Both the position numbers and the translations under genes were made by a program. Below, piece after piece: positions 35,168-44,919 of a stretch of DNA of 64,000 nucleotides. Below the pieces are notes generated by a model. The model saw nothing but the letters and a program-made list of their open reading frames with translations, was not told the origin of the DNA and did not search any database. The stretch comes from Mesorhizobium sp. NBSH29 (GTDB taxonomy: Bacteria > Pseudomonadota > Alphaproteobacteria > Rhizobiales > Rhizobiaceae), in NCBI RefSeq assembly GCF_015500055.1, contig NZ_CP045492.1, forward strand, positions 2,800,501-2,864,500. Reading direction: 5' to 3'. Position 1 is the stretch's first letter. Every line of letters starts with the position of its first letter.

Positions 35168-37427
35168 CGGGAACCTTCTCACTTGCCTTGTCTTGCGGTA
35201 AACGGGCCGGCGCTGCGGTTGCTGCCGGTACAAAGATCGAAACCATGGCGCCCTGCCCGGCGTGGAAATCGGCTGGTGCGTCGTGCAGCTCGAGCTTGCC
35301 CCCGTGGTCTTCGACGATCTTCTTGACGATCGCCAGGCCAAGACCTGTGCCTTTTTCACGCGTTGTCATATAGGGCTCGAGCAGTCGCTGGCGGTTTTCG
35401 CGGGGCAATCCTTTGCCATTGTCGATAACATCGACGCGGATCATGGAACCCTGCCGCGCGGCGTGAACCTTGATCATGCCCTGCGTACCGTCGGTGCGCT
35501 CCGCGCCATCGATGGCCTCGGCTGCGTTCTTTATAATATTGCCAAAGGCCTGCGACATCAGTCGACTGTCAAATGTTCCCGTCAGCGGTTCGCTGCCAAA
35601 GGCGCGCTCCAGCTTGATATCGGCACGGCTTACCTCGACCAGGAAAGACGCCTCGCGCAACGGGTCGCGCAAATCCAGCTTTTGCATGTCAGGTTTGGGC
35701 ATCCGGGCAAACGACGAGAATTCATCGACCATACGCCCGATATCCTCGACCTGTCGGATGATCGTATCGGTGCACTGATCGAAAATCTCGCGGTCTTCGG
35801 TGATAACCTTTCCGAACCTCCGCTTGATGCGCTCTGCCGAGAGCTGGATCGGCGTCAGCGGGTTCTTGATCTCATGGGCGATGCGGCGCGCGACATCGGC
35901 CCAAGCGCTGGTGCGCTGTGCCTGCACCAGGTCTGTAATATCGTCGACTGTCACGACGTAGGATTTATCGTCGATTTCAGTCTCTTCCTCGACGGTCACC
36001 TGCACGTTGAAGGTCCGTTCGGCCCCGGTCCGATAAAATGTTACTTGCTCGCGGTAGACGGGGCGACCCGACTTGCGACCAATTTCCAACACCCGGCCAA
36101 CATGCGGGAGAACCGCGGAAAGATTCTGGCCGACAGCACTGGCGTCCGAAATTCCCAGCATGGTGACCGCAGACCGGTTCACGATGGTGACGATGCCATG
36201 CGAATCGACGCCGATGACGCCTGCCGTGACACCTGCAAGCACTGCCTCGGAAAATCTCCTGCGGTCGTCGATCAGATCTTTGGCGCTTACTAGTTCGTTG
36301 CGCTGGGTCTGCAATTGTTGGATCATCTTGTTGAACGTATCGGCCAATGAGCCGACATCGCCATCTGCCTGTCGCACCGGCACCTGCACGTTGAGATTGC
36401 CCGTTGAAACCTCGTCGGCCGCACCTATCAGTTGGCGGATCGGCCGCACCAGCCGGTCGGCAACCGCGATGCCTGTCCAGATTGCCGCCAGCACCACGAT
36501 CAGCGTCAGACCAAGATAAAGAAGCGCAAAAGCGAGCTGCGTGGTCGGACGCGACGCTTCCAGGTTTCTGTATTCATCCGTGTTGGAGCGCACGATCTGA
36601 CGTGCCTTGATCACCTCCGGATCCACCAGCCGGATGGTGTAGAGATAGGCATCCGGAATTTGCCTGAGTTTGACGATTGCGCCGACGATGTTTCGGCTGC
36701 GTGGTTCAATCAGCACCGGCTGTTCGTCGGTTGCCGACCGGATCCAGTCATCGGGTATTTCGGGGATGGGGAAATCAACCTTGGTGTCTGCTGTTGCCAC
36801 CATCGAGCCATCGGCGCGCACAACGGCGGCGTGCGCCAGCCCTCGCCCTATTGCCTGGCGCGTAATCAGGTCGCGAAAGCCGGTGCGGTCAAGATTGTAG
36901 AGAGAGCGTGCCTCGTCGAGCGTGTAGGCCATCGAAAGCGTCGTGTTCTGCAGCGTGCGACCATTTTCCTGGACATAGGCCTCAGCGATCGACAACGACG
37001 AGTTGATGATCGTCTTGGTGCGAATCTCGAACCAGCGGTCGAGCCCGATATCCAGGGTGATCGACGCCACCACAGCGACCAGAATTGCGGGGATGGCTGC
37101 GACCAAAGAGAACATCATGACGATGCGCACATGCAGTCGCGATGCCGCTTTGCCACGCCGGCGGGCCATCAGGATGCGGTGTGCCTCACGCACGATAAGC
37201 GCGATCAACAGCAACACAAAAAGTGCGTTGACGGCGATGACGAACAGCGTTGTGCGTTCGTTAGGCGACACATAAGGTTCAGCGCCGCCGAGCAGAATGA
37301 CGAAGGAAATTGCCGCAGTCAGCACAGCGCCGGCCACAGCAATCACGCCAGGCAGAGCCATCAGCCGGCGCGTCTCGCCGCCGGAATGGGGAAATAGAGG
37401 CGCCTCAGCCTGGGTTTCAATCGTCAT
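35157..37427 (-). CDS. ntrY: Nitrogen-regulation sensor histidine kinase NtrY
   Basis: Membrane sensor kinase of about 756 residues. Hydrophobic segments lie near the N-terminus (GVIAVAGAVLTAAISFVIL, then another before REAHRIL), a third precedes the periplasmic-type domain, and a fourth precedes a HAMP (RPIRQLIGAADEVSTGNL). PAS, HisKA with phospho-His in [20 protein letters not shown], and HATPase_c with DNGKGLP and GTGLGLAIVKKIVEDHGG follow. It senses nitrogen or redox status and phosphorylates NtrX. An ATG at 37460 is also in frame but lies in a perfect inverted repeat without a ribosome site, so I prefer 37427. Confidence 0.95.
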   Translation of the reverse strand: MTIETQAEAPLFPHSGGETRRLMALPGVIAVAGAVLTAAISFVILLGGAEPYVSPNERTTLFVIAVNALFVLLLIALIVREAHRILMARRRGKAASRLHVRIVMMFSLVAAIPAILVAVVASITLDIGLDRWFEIRTKTIINSSLSIAEAYVQENGRTLQNTTLSMAYTLDEARSLYNLDRTGFRDLITRQAIGRGLAHAAVVRADGSMVATADTKVDFPIPEIPDDWIRSATDEQPVLIEPRSRNIVGAIVKLRQIPDAYLYTIRLVDPEVIKARQIVRSNTDEYRNLEASRPTTQLAFALLYLGLTLIVVLAAIWTGIAVADRLVRPIRQLIGAADEVSTGNLNVQVPVRQADGDVGSLADTFNKMIQQLQTQRNELVSAKDLIDDRRRFSEAVLAGVTAGVIGVDSHGIVTIVNRSAVTMLGISDASAVGQNLSAVLPHVGRVLEIGRKSGRPVYREQVTFYRTGAERTFNVQVTVEEETEIDDKSYVVTVDDITDLVQAQRTSAWADVARRIAHEIKNPLTPIQLSAERIKRRFGKVITEDREIFDQCTDTIIRQVEDIGRMVDEFSSFARMPKPDMQKLDLRDPLREASFLVEVSRADIKLERAFGSEPLTGTFDSRLMSQAFGNIIKNAAEAIDGAERTDGTQGMIKVHAARQGSMIRVDVIDNGKGLPRENRQRLLEPYMTTREKGTGLGLAIVKKIVEDHGGKLELHDAPADFHAGQGAMVSIFVPAATAAPARLPQDKASEKVPDGI

Positions 37428-37452
37428 TGCATCTCTGAAAGGCCGCAAATAC

Positions 37453-37470
37453 CGTTGCATCTATGCAACG
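37453..37470. repeat. Perfect inverted repeat in the ntrC-ntrY gap
   Basis: CGTTGCATctATGCAACG: eight-base arms around two bases, about 26 bases upstream of the ntrY start and 57 bases after the ntrC stop. It has operator-like symmetry and could bind a regulator such as NtrX, or process the ntrBC-ntrYX message. No such site is present in the other gaps of this operon. Confidence 0.55.
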
Positions 37471-37527
37471 CATTGTGGCGATTCTGCAACAAAACTGTGT
37501 TTGCTAAAACTTTTGTCGCTGAAAATA

Positions 37528-38982
37528 TCAGGCTTTGGCGCCGCGATAGACATTGACTCCGAGCTCGCGGATTTTCTTGCGCAGCGTGTTGCGGTTCACA
37601 CCCAAAAGCTCCGCTGCCTTGATCTGGTTGCCGCGCGTGGCCGTCATCGACGCCAGCACCAGCGGATATTCAACCTCGGTCAAAATGCGCTGATAAAGTC
37701 CCGGCGGCGGCAACTCCCCCTTGAACATCGCAAAATGGCGCTGGAGATAGTGTTCTAGCGCCTGGCCGATGGACAGGTCGTCCGGCAACGTACCGCCGCC
37801 AGTGGGCGGGGCAGCGTCGCCGGTACTCAGTTCCTGATCGATGATATCCGCCGAGATTTCATCTTGCGGGTAAAGCGCGGAAAGCCGCCGTGTCAGGTTT
37901 TCGAGTTCACGCACATTACCTGGCCACGGATAGCGCTTCATGAGTTCCATGCCGCCCGCCGAAATGCGCTTGGTCTGCAGACCTTCTTTCTCGATCTGCT
38001 TGAAGAAATGCCGCACCAGGTCGGGAATGTCCTCGGCCCGCTCACGCAGCGGGGGCAGGCGCAGAGGCACGACGTTCAGCCGATAGAAAAGGTCTTCGCG
38101 AAACAGGCCCTGATTGATCAGCGTGCGCAGGTCTTTGTTAGTGGCCGCCACAATGCGCACATCGGTCTTGATCGGAGTGCGTCCGCCCACGGTTGTGTAT
38201 TCACCCTGTTGCAGCACGCGCAGCAACCTTGTCTGTGCTTCCATCGGCATGTCACCGATCTCGTCGAGGAACAAGGTGCCACCCTCGGCCTGCTCGAAGC
38301 GGCCGGTGGAGCGGTTCTGCGCGCCGGTAAACGCACCCTTCTCGTGGCCGAACAGTTCCGATTCGATCAGGTCGCGAGGGATAGCCGCCATGTTGATCGC
38401 CACAAAGGGACCCTTGCGGCGGCGTCCATAGTCATGCAGCGCGCTGGCCACCAGCTCTTTACCTGTGCCCGACTCACCGGAAATCATCACAGTCAGGTCA
38501 GTCTGCATCATGCGAGCCAGAATCCGGTAGATGTCCTGCATCGCGCCCGAGCGGCCAACCAGCGGCATCGCATCAGGATGCTCGTCGCTTCCCTTGTCGG
38601 TCGGTACGCGTTTCGGCTCGGACAACGCCCGGTTTACGATGGTCAACAGCTCGGTCAGGTCGAACGGCTTTGGCAGATATTCATAGGCGCCATTCTCCGA
38701 AGCACGGATGGCGGTCATGAACGTATTCTGCGCGCTCATGATGATGACCGGCAGTTCCGGTCTCGCCTTTTTGATCCGTGGCAGCATGTCGAAGGCATTG
38801 CCGTCGGGCATCACCACATCGGTGATCACCAGGTCGCCTTCGCCCGCCGCGATCCAGCGCCAAAGTGTTGCCGCGTTGGATGTCACCCGCACCTCATGAC
38901 CCGAGCGTGACAAGGCCTGATTGAGAACCGTGCGGATTGCCGCATCGTCGTCGGCAACTAAAATATTTCCGCGAACACTCAT
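37528..38982 (-). CDS. ntrC: Nitrogen regulator NtrC, sigma-54 activator
   Basis: Response regulator of 484 residues that activates sigma-54 promoters for ammonium assimilation under nitrogen limitation. The receiver domain has D55 in [11 protein letters not shown]. The AAA+ domain has P-loop GESGTGKE, the intact sigma-54 loop GAFTGA ([16 protein letters not shown]) and Walker [11 protein letters not shown]. The C-terminal Fis helix-turn-helix ends [20 protein letters not shown]. The start overlaps the ntrB stop by four bases. Confidence 0.97.
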   Translation of the reverse strand: MSVRGNILVADDDAAIRTVLNQALSRSGHEVRVTSNAATLWRWIAAGEGDLVITDVVMPDGNAFDMLPRIKKARPELPVIIMSAQNTFMTAIRASENGAYEYLPKPFDLTELLTIVNRALSEPKRVPTDKGSDEHPDAMPLVGRSGAMQDIYRILARMMQTDLTVMISGESGTGKELVASALHDYGRRRKGPFVAINMAAIPRDLIESELFGHEKGAFTGAQNRSTGRFEQAEGGTLFLDEIGDMPMEAQTRLLRVLQQGEYTTVGGRTPIKTDVRIVAATNKDLRTLINQGLFREDLFYRLNVVPLRLPPLRERAEDIPDLVRHFFKQIEKEGLQTKRISAGGMELMKRYPWPGNVRELENLTRRLSALYPQDEISADIIDQELSTGDAAPPTGGGTLPDDLSIGQALEHYLQRHFAMFKGELPPPGLYQRILTEVEYPLVLASMTATRGNQIKAAELLGVNRNTLRKKIRELGVNVYRGAKA

Positions 38983-40121
38983 TTATACTGTCCTTGAACC
39001 GGTGAGCCGGCAAAAGAAGGTTCCTTCCAGGCCGGCAGGAGAACGCGAAACGTGGTGCCACGTGGCGAGGAATCGCACTCGATCACACCGCCATGTTCGC
39101 CGACTATCTTTGCCACCAGTGCCAGTCCGAGGCCTGAACCGTTTTGCTTGGTGGTGATGAACGGATCAAACAGGATCGGCAAAATATCTTCCGGTACGCC
39201 GGGGCCATTATCGCGCACCGAGAATTCCAGCGGCAGTGACACGCGGGTTTGACTGCCAGGTACTGAAACCCGAATTCCGGGGCGGAACGCAGTGGAGAGA
39301 GTTATTTCGCCCCGTGGGTCAGAGCCAACCGCCTCGGCAGCATTTTTCACCAGATTAACAAACACCTGAATGAGTTGATCCCGGTTTGCATAGACCGAAG
39401 GCAATGATGGATCATAGTCTTCTAAAAACTTGATTCCCTTGGCAAAACCATTTTTCGCAATGGCTTTCACATGATCGAGAACGACATGGATGTTGACCGG
39501 GAATCGGTCGATCGGCCGCTCGTCGGAAAATACTTCCATGCGGTCGACCAGCGCGACGATGCGGTCGGTCTCGTCGGTAATCAGCCGGGTGAGAGCCCGG
39601 TCTTCGTCGGAGACAGCGGTCTCCAGCAATTGTGCCGCGCCACGAATTCCCGACAGTGGGTTTTTGATCTCATGCGCCAGCATGGCCGCGAGACCTGTCA
39701 CCGAGCGCGCCGCGCCGCGATGCGTCATCTGGCGATCAATCTTGTCAGCCATCGAACGCTCCTGAAACATCGCAACAACCGACCCCGGCAGCTCGGGCAC
39801 CGGCGCGACGTAGATGTCGACGATCTTTTCCACCCCCAGTTTTGGCGACGAAATATCAACCCGGTATTCGTTCACCGGCGCATGGCGTTCGCGCACCTGA
39901 TCGACCAGCGTCAGCAGTGGACTGCCGAACGGCACAAACTTGTCCAGCGTTGAACGTGACAGCATGGCGGCACTTGCCCGGAAAAAGTCCTCAGCATCGG
40001 CATTGGCATAAGTGATGACGCTGTCCGGTCCGACCATGATTACCGGATGGCGGATCGTGTTCAGTACGATCTGCGCAGCGGCGGCGGGCGACACCGCAGA
40101 TGCGGGAGCGGTCACCTTCAT
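38979..40121 (-). CDS. ntrB: Nitrogen-regulation sensor kinase NtrB
   Basis: Soluble histidine kinase of 380 residues that, under PII control, phosphorylates NtrC. The PAS domain (about 15-120) opens [20 protein letters not shown]. HisKA has the phospho-His in [20 protein letters not shown] near residue 150, and HATPase_c has [18 protein letters not shown] and [18 protein letters not shown]. It is overlapped by four bases with both dusB and ntrC, so the three are translationally coupled. Confidence 0.96.
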   Translation of the reverse strand: MKVTAPASAVSPAAAAQIVLNTIRHPVIMVGPDSVITYANADAEDFFRASAAMLSRSTLDKFVPFGSPLLTLVDQVRERHAPVNEYRVDISSPKLGVEKIVDIYVAPVPELPGSVVAMFQERSMADKIDRQMTHRGAARSVTGLAAMLAHEIKNPLSGIRGAAQLLETAVSDEDRALTRLITDETDRIVALVDRMEVFSDERPIDRFPVNIHVVLDHVKAIAKNGFAKGIKFLEDYDPSLPSVYANRDQLIQVFVNLVKNAAEAVGSDPRGEITLSTAFRPGIRVSVPGSQTRVSLPLEFSVRDNGPGVPEDILPILFDPFITTKQNGSGLGLALVAKIVGEHGGVIECDSSPRGTTFRVLLPAWKEPSFAGSPVQGQYK

Positions 40122-41134
40122 GCTGCGAACCTTGCTGGAGCCTGTTCAGTCAGAGCCTCACGCAGCGCGGCGATGATGTCGACCGGGCTTTCCCCGGTCA
40201 TCACCGCGCGGCGCTTTTCGGCATCAATGGAAGGTGCATGCCGGTCCAGATACCAGCCCAGATGTTTTCGTGCTTGCCGCAGCCCGCTCTGGATGCCGTA
40301 AAAGGACAGCATCGCTTCATAATGCGTGACCACATAGGCGGCGATTTCGGCGCCGGTGCGCGGCACCCCCCAAACCTCTGCGCCTGACGCGCTGGCGATT
40401 TCGGCGGCGGCCCATGGCGCGCCATAACTTGCCCTGCCCACCATCACCGCTGCCGCGCCCGACATCGCAAGAGCCTCAGATGCCATGGTGGCGCTGGTGA
40501 TGTCGCCATTGGCCACCACCGGGATCGATACCGCCTCGACCACCCGCGCAATGGCGCGCCAATCGGCTGCGCCCTTGTAGAACTGGCAGCGGGTGCGCCC
40601 GTGAACCGTGACCATTTTGACGCCCGCCTGTTCGGCGCGCAGCGCAAGGATCGGCGCATTAAGAGCCGCCTCGTCCCAGCCAAGCCGCATTTTTACCGTG
40701 ACTGGAACGTCGACAGCGCCAATCACGGCCTCGATCAGCGCCAGCGCATGGTCCGGTTCCCGCATCAGCGCCGATCCGCAATAGCCTCCAGTCACCTTCT
40801 TTGCAGGGCAGCCCATATTGATATCAATGATGTCTGCGCCCTCTCCCGCTGCAATTCTTGCGGCCTCGGCCATGGCGACGGCGTCGCGTCCGGCCAGCTG
40901 GACCATGTGAACATCCACGTCGGACCGGCGGATTCGTCGGGCCGATTCAGCGCTGCCCTTTGCCAGTTCACCACTCGCCACCATTTCAGACACGACAAGT
41001 CCGGCGCCATGGCTGTGCGCCAGCGCCCGGAATGGCTCGTCGGTGATGCCCGACATCGGTGCCAGCAACACGCGGTTGCGAAGCGACACAGGCCCTACTG
41101 AAAGAGGTTGGTTGAGATTCAGATTTTCTAACAT
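40118..41134 (-). CDS. dusB: tRNA-dihydrouridine synthase (NifR3)
   Basis: FMN-dependent enzyme of 338 residues that reduces uridines in the tRNA D-loop. [16 protein letters not shown] near residue 26 binds [23 protein letters not shown] near residue 98 includes the catalytic Cys, and [17 protein letters not shown] near residue 165 and VVANGDI follow. ATG 41134 is preferred to a TTG two codons earlier. It is the first gene of the dusB-ntrB-ntrC-ntrY-ntrX cluster, the nifR3 arrangement of rhizobia and Rhodobacter. Confidence 0.96.
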   Translation of the reverse strand: MLENLNLNQPLSVGPVSLRNRVLLAPMSGITDEPFRALAHSHGAGLVVSEMVASGELAKGSAESARRIRRSDVDVHMVQLAGRDAVAMAEAARIAAGEGADIIDINMGCPAKKVTGGYCGSALMREPDHALALIEAVIGAVDVPVTVKMRLGWDEAALNAPILALRAEQAGVKMVTVHGRTRCQFYKGAADWRAIARVVEAVSIPVVANGDITSATMASEALAMSGAAAVMVGRASYGAPWAAAEIASASGAEVWGVPRTGAEIAAYVVTHYEAMLSFYGIQSGLRQARKHLGWYLDRHAPSIDAEKRRAVMTGESPVDIIAALREALTEQAPARFAA

Positions 41135-41273
41135 GCACAAAAACAGGGCAACTTTTAATATTGCTTATTGCTTAGACAGATTTGTGTGTGTGCGCAACTG
41201 CGAAGGTGTTCAATTCTAATCAACGCAGCTTTGCGCTGGCCTTTCGGCAGAAGCGCGGCTATTGCCTTTGCCG

Positions 41274-42500
41274 ATGCGCGAAATGACCGAAAACACAGTG
41301 CTTTCTGGCCGCACCGTCGCCGTGGTCATCGTCGCGGCCGGGCGCGGGGAGCGTGCAGGCCAATCGCAGGAAGGCCCCAAGCAGTACCGCAATATCGGCG
41401 GCGCATCCGTGCTCTACCGCACGCTCGAGGCTTTTGCCAGCCACCCTTCCGTCAGCGTCATTGCCGTGGCAATCCACCCGGACGACAGAGTGCTGTTCGA
41501 GGACGCCGCACACAATTTTCTGGATCGCGTCATCTGTGTCCATGGCGGTGCCACGCGCCAGGATTCAACCCGCCTCGCCTTGCAGGCACTGGCCGAAAAA
41601 TGCCCGTCCACGGTGATAATCCATGATGGCGTGCGCCCCTTTGTCGACGCCGGCCTGATCGATCGTGTCGTAGCAACTGCCGCAACCGGCTGCGGCGCGC
41701 TTCCGGCGCTGCCCGTCACCGACACGCTGAAGCGCGAGGCACCCGACGGCACGATCAAGGAAACTGTCGCACGGTCTGGCCTGCATGTGGCGCAGACCCC
41801 GCAGGGTTTTCCCTTCCCCCACATTCTCGACGCCCATCAAAAGGCATTTGAAGCCGGCCGCAGCGACTTTACCGATGACGCCGCGATCGCTGAATGGGCA
41901 GGGATGGCAGTCCGCATCGTGCCGGGTTCGCCCGACAATGTGAAACTCACCTGGGCAAGAGACATCGCCATGGCACATGAACGGCTCTCGCCGCGTGCAA
42001 CGTTCCCCGACGTGCGCACCGGCAACGGCTATGACGTCCATTCCTTCGAGCCGGGCGACCATGTTGTGCTCTGTGGCGTGGCCATTCCCCATGACAAGAA
42101 ACTGTCAGGCCATTCGGATGCCGATGTGGGCCTCCATGCGCTGACCGACGCGCTGCTGGCCACCTGCGGAGAAGGTGATATAGGCACGCATTTTCCGCCA
42201 TCCGACCCACAATGGAAGGGCGCTGCCTCGCACATCTTCGTCGAGCACGCAGCCAAAATCGTGCGCGCCAAAGGCGGCCGCATTGCCAATGCCGACATCA
42301 CCATCATTTCCGAAGCGCCCCGCATCGGCCCGCACCGCGCAGCGATGACAGAAGCTCTGTCCTCCATGCTGGGGATTTCGGCTGACCGCGTCTCGGTCAA
42401 GGCAACCACCAACGAAAAGCTCGGCTTTATCGGCCGCAGCGAAGGCATCGCAGCGATTGCCACGGCAAGCGTCGTCTATCCGGGGGAACTTCCCGAATGA
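41274..42500 (+). CDS. ispDF: Bifunctional IspD/IspF of the MEP isoprenoid pathway
   Basis: Fusion enzyme of about 408 residues. The N-terminal IspD part (about 10-235) makes CDP-methylerythritol: [13 protein letters not shown] is its nucleotide loop and [13 protein letters not shown] its core. The C-terminal IspF part (about 250-408) makes the cyclic diphosphate: [13 protein letters not shown] and [16 protein letters not shown] carry the metal Asp/His, and [14 protein letters not shown] ends the site. Fusion of these two non-consecutive steps is usual in alphaproteobacteria. Starts ATG 41274 and 41283 are both possible. The stop overlaps pncC by four bases. Confidence 0.96.
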   Translation: MREMTENTVLSGRTVAVVIVAAGRGERAGQSQEGPKQYRNIGGASVLYRTLEAFASHPSVSVIAVAIHPDDRVLFEDAAHNFLDRVICVHGGATRQDSTRLALQALAEKCPSTVIIHDGVRPFVDAGLIDRVVATAATGCGALPALPVTDTLKREAPDGTIKETVARSGLHVAQTPQGFPFPHILDAHQKAFEAGRSDFTDDAAIAEWAGMAVRIVPGSPDNVKLTWARDIAMAHERLSPRATFPDVRTGNGYDVHSFEPGDHVVLCGVAIPHDKKLSGHSDADVGLHALTDALLATCGEGDIGTHFPPSDPQWKGAASHIFVEHAAKIVRAKGGRIANADITIISEAPRIGPHRAAMTEALSSMLGISADRVSVKATTNEKLGFIGRSEGIAAIATASVVYPGELPE

Positions 42501-42988
42501 ACGACCTCCAACAGCTTGCCAACCAGTTTTTGCAAGCCTGCGCCGAACGAAACATCCTCGTCGCAACAGCCGAATCATGCACCGGGGGCATGATCATGGC
42601 GCTGTTAACCGACATTCCCGGTTCCTCCGCGATGGTCGACCGCGGTTTTGTCACCTATTCCAACAACGCCAAGATGGAGATGCTGGACGTCGCACAGGAA
42701 ACGCTCGATACATACGGCGCAGTCTCGCGCGAGGCTGCGCTGGAAATGGCCGCCGGCGCCCTTGCCCGCTCCAACGCCGGTATAGCGCTCTCGGTTACCG
42801 GTATCGCCGGCCCGGATGGCGGTACAGTAGAAAAGCCGGTTGGGCTGGTGTGGTTTGGCATTGCAGTCGAGGGGCATCCGCCACGCACGGAATCGCGCGC
42901 CTTCCCAAACCTCGGCAGGGACTATATCCGCCGCGAAACGGTGAGGATCGCGCTGGAACTGGGGCTGGCGGCGCTTCAGGAAGATTGA
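42497..42988 (+). CDS. pncC: CinA C-terminal domain protein, nicotinamide mononucleotide deamidase
   Basis: Cytosolic amidase of 163 residues comprising only the CinA C-terminal (PncC) domain, which deamidates NMN to recycle [23 protein letters not shown] near residue 23 holds the catalytic Ser/Thr region. [16 protein letters not shown] and [20 protein letters not shown] follow. The start overlaps ispDF (ATGA). It ends 14 bases before the stop of the convergent RHS-core gene. Confidence 0.93.
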   Translation: MNDLQQLANQFLQACAERNILVATAESCTGGMIMALLTDIPGSSAMVDRGFVTYSNNAKMEMLDVAQETLDTYGAVSREAALEMAAGALARSNAGIALSVTGIAGPDGGTVEKPVGLVWFGIAVEGHPPRTESRAFPNLGRDYIRRETVRIALELGLAALQED

Positions 42989-43002
42989 GATTTTATCCTT
43001 TT

Positions 43003-43881
43003 TCAGACTCGCCGAAACCTTTCCTGAAACTCCACTAGAGACTTCATATCGCCGCTGCGTATCAGTTTCGTTTGATACGCCAGCTTGCTGAGGTAGTGCC
43101 TGTCGTCAAGCCTCATCGACAGTCTGTCGAACAGGCGTTGGTGGGTCTCTGTGAAAGGGCGTTGGAACGTGCGACGCAGGAAGCTAAGTGTCCATCTGTC
43201 TGACCGAATCCGCAGATTCCGGGTCGCCTCGGTGTCGGCAAAATGGAGACTCTCGGTTGAGGGGGCGGCTGGCAACCGACGGTTATGCGCCGGCATTGCC
43301 CCCGGCTGCAGCCCAAGCTCCAGCATCCGATTGCGATGGATTTGGGCCGAACGCTCGTGTGCTGGCACTACAAATTCTCCAATGTTTGTAGTGGTAGACC
43401 AATTGGACTGGCTAGAGCGCAAGCGAGCGAGCTTTGCCGCCGTAGAGGCTGCCACGCGTACCTGTGCGTTCATCTTGCTTGATGCCATAGACAACGCGAC
43501 TATCGAATGACCCGGCAGCGCGCTGACTATTTCCGCCATCGCCGGATATGGGAGGCGTTCGAGTGCGCTTGAGCCGATCCCATAGGCTCGAGCATTTCGC
43601 ATGCGCGACAGTGTGCGGTGAAAGGAGACTACGCCCCGCAACACAACGCTGATAGCGGAGCGACCGGTTGGATCGGTACTGTTGACCGGGTCGTCACCTA
43701 CATAAGCGTAGGCGTTAATGCCTCCCGCGCCGAACGGAGATAATTGGTCCGGAGAATGGAAGCGCATCAGTTGCGGATTGTAAACTCGATGCCCATTTCC
43801 CAGCATCTGCCAGCCGGTTGCGGCTTCGTGCAAATGGCCATTGAAACCCAGAGACTCAGATGTAAGCATGTCGCCTCGCAT
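43003..43881 (-). CDS. Orphan RHS-core protein with F-box-like segment (copy A)
   Basis: Protein of 292 residues. Residues 11-72 are an RHS-repeat-associated core (LGFNGHLHEAATGWQMLGNG, RFHSPDQLSPFGAGGINAYA, DPVNSTDPTG), closest to the end of insecticidal TccC proteins and of short Pseudomonas RHS proteins. No YD repeats precede it. Residues 107-143 (LERLPYPAMAEIVSALPG then HSIVALSMASSKM) follow the F-box spacing: LP, hydrophobic-x3-I, LP, then L-x-x-x-S. The tail ends KLAYQTKLIRSGDMKSLVEF. No signal peptide. Copy B lies 140 bases upstream on the same strand; 55 of the first 70 residues agree by hand count. Composition is near core GC. The function is inferred as a host-directed or competitor-directed effector. 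Confidence 0.8.
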   Translation of the reverse strand: MRGDMLTSESLGFNGHLHEAATGWQMLGNGHRVYNPQLMRFHSPDQLSPFGAGGINAYAYVGDDPVNSTDPTGRSAISVVLRGVVSFHRTLSRMRNARAYGIGSSALERLPYPAMAEIVSALPGHSIVALSMASSKMNAQVRVAASTAAKLARLRSSQSNWSTTTNIGEFVVPAHERSAQIHRNRMLELGLQPGAMPAHNRRLPAAPSTESLHFADTEATRNLRIRSDRWTLSFLRRTFQRPFTETHQRLFDRLSMRLDDRHYLSKLAYQTKLIRSGDMKSLVEFQERFRRV

Positions 43882-44021
43882 GAGAAAGCCACCAATCGAC
43901 TGGGCCCTTTTCTCGCATTCATGAACATGGCGCTCACAATGTCGACCAGGGCAAGTTCATCTTCAACGCATAATTCTGACTGATTTTTGCAATATTTTTT
44001 CCGCGCATAGTATGCCATGGG

Positions 44022-44867
44022 CTAGATATTATGATAATTAGATCCTTGTTGCGCCATTATACTCTCGCGCAGTGCACGTAGACCAGACCAATCGCCATTT
44101 CTTATAAGTTTTAGTTTCCGTGTCAAAGTATTTGCGTATCGGCTATCGTCGAAAATGTTTGCGACTGTAATGTTAATCTGACTTTGCCGGGCGCCGGGGG
44201 GCAACAGCACAAATTCGCTTTCGGTTAGGCCCATCATGGCGGGTGTCACTCTTTCACCAATAGAATGCGCGCTAGGGTTGTGTGCAGGCAGCCCTGGAAC
44301 GCGAAGTCCGATGCTCGGCGGACCGAGTGGATGCCGATAGAACTCTACGGGAAGAACTCCCCGTCCAATACCCAATTCAAATTCTCGGTACAAGTCTCGC
44401 GCCACTGCGCGATTTTGCTGCCCCAACTGCTTGGTGATTGCGCTGTTTGAAAAGGTATTGCTGGCCACCCTCCTACTCATCGTACTGGATGTCGCTGCCA
44501 GTTCGACAAGATCGGGAGTCGGCAATTGTCGTACGATCTTCGCCATCGCCACATCTGGCAAACTTTCAAACATGCCTGCCAACCGCATCCTCCGAAGGGA
44601 TAGCTTGAACTTACCGATTGCGCTCATGAGGACCGATAGAGCCGTCTTCCCACTTGGGTCCACGAGATTAACAGGATCGCCATGCGTATATGCATAGGAG
44701 TTGATGCCGCCTGCACCAAAAGGTGAGACAGTGTCGGGCGAATGAAAACGCATCAGGGTTGGATTGTAGACGCGGTGACCATTGCCCAGCAGCTGCCAGC
44801 GCGTATGAGCTTCATGCAATTGGCCATTAAAACCCAGAAACTCAGATGTTCGCATGTCGCCTCGCAT
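44022..44867 (-). CDS. Orphan RHS-core protein with F-box-like segment (copy B)
   Basis: Protein of 281 residues, paralogue of copy A along its whole length. RHS-associated core at 11-72 (LGNGHRVYNPTLMRFHSPD, SPFGAGGINSYAY, DPVNLVDPSG). Residues 100-137 read FESLPDVAMAKIVRQLPTPD then LVELAATSSTMSRRV, a good match to the eukaryotic F-box pattern sLPdelllkIlsyLppkdLl. The tail has LTRKLKLIRNGDWSGL, shared with copy A. There is no signal peptide, no YD repeats and no toxin domain that I recognise. The gene is clearly AT-richer than the core (44101-44160 has 22 G/C of 60), pointing to transfer. The start has GGTGGCTCTCTC before the ATG, nearly the same as in copy A. Confidence 0.8.
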   Translation of the reverse strand: MRGDMRTSEFLGFNGQLHEAHTRWQLLGNGHRVYNPTLMRFHSPDTVSPFGAGGINSYAYTHGDPVNLVDPSGKTALSVLMSAIGKFKLSLRRMRLAGMFESLPDVAMAKIVRQLPTPDLVELAATSSTMSRRVASNTFSNSAITKQLGQQNRAVARDLYREFELGIGRGVLPVEFYRHPLGPPSIGLRVPGLPAHNPSAHSIGERVTPAMMGLTESEFVLLPPGARQSQINITVANIFDDSRYANTLTRKLKLIRNGDWSGLRALRESIMAQQGSNYHNI

Positions 44868-44919
44868 GAGAGAGCCACCAAAAGGGAGGGAGGAAACATC
44901 TCATGATTGTCCATGCAAC

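Noticed and set aside
43767-44018. Minus-strand open frame of 83 codons between and inside the two RHS-core genes.
   Set aside because: Its second half is an out-of-phase reading of the copy A core; the first half is AT-rich spacer without family similarity.
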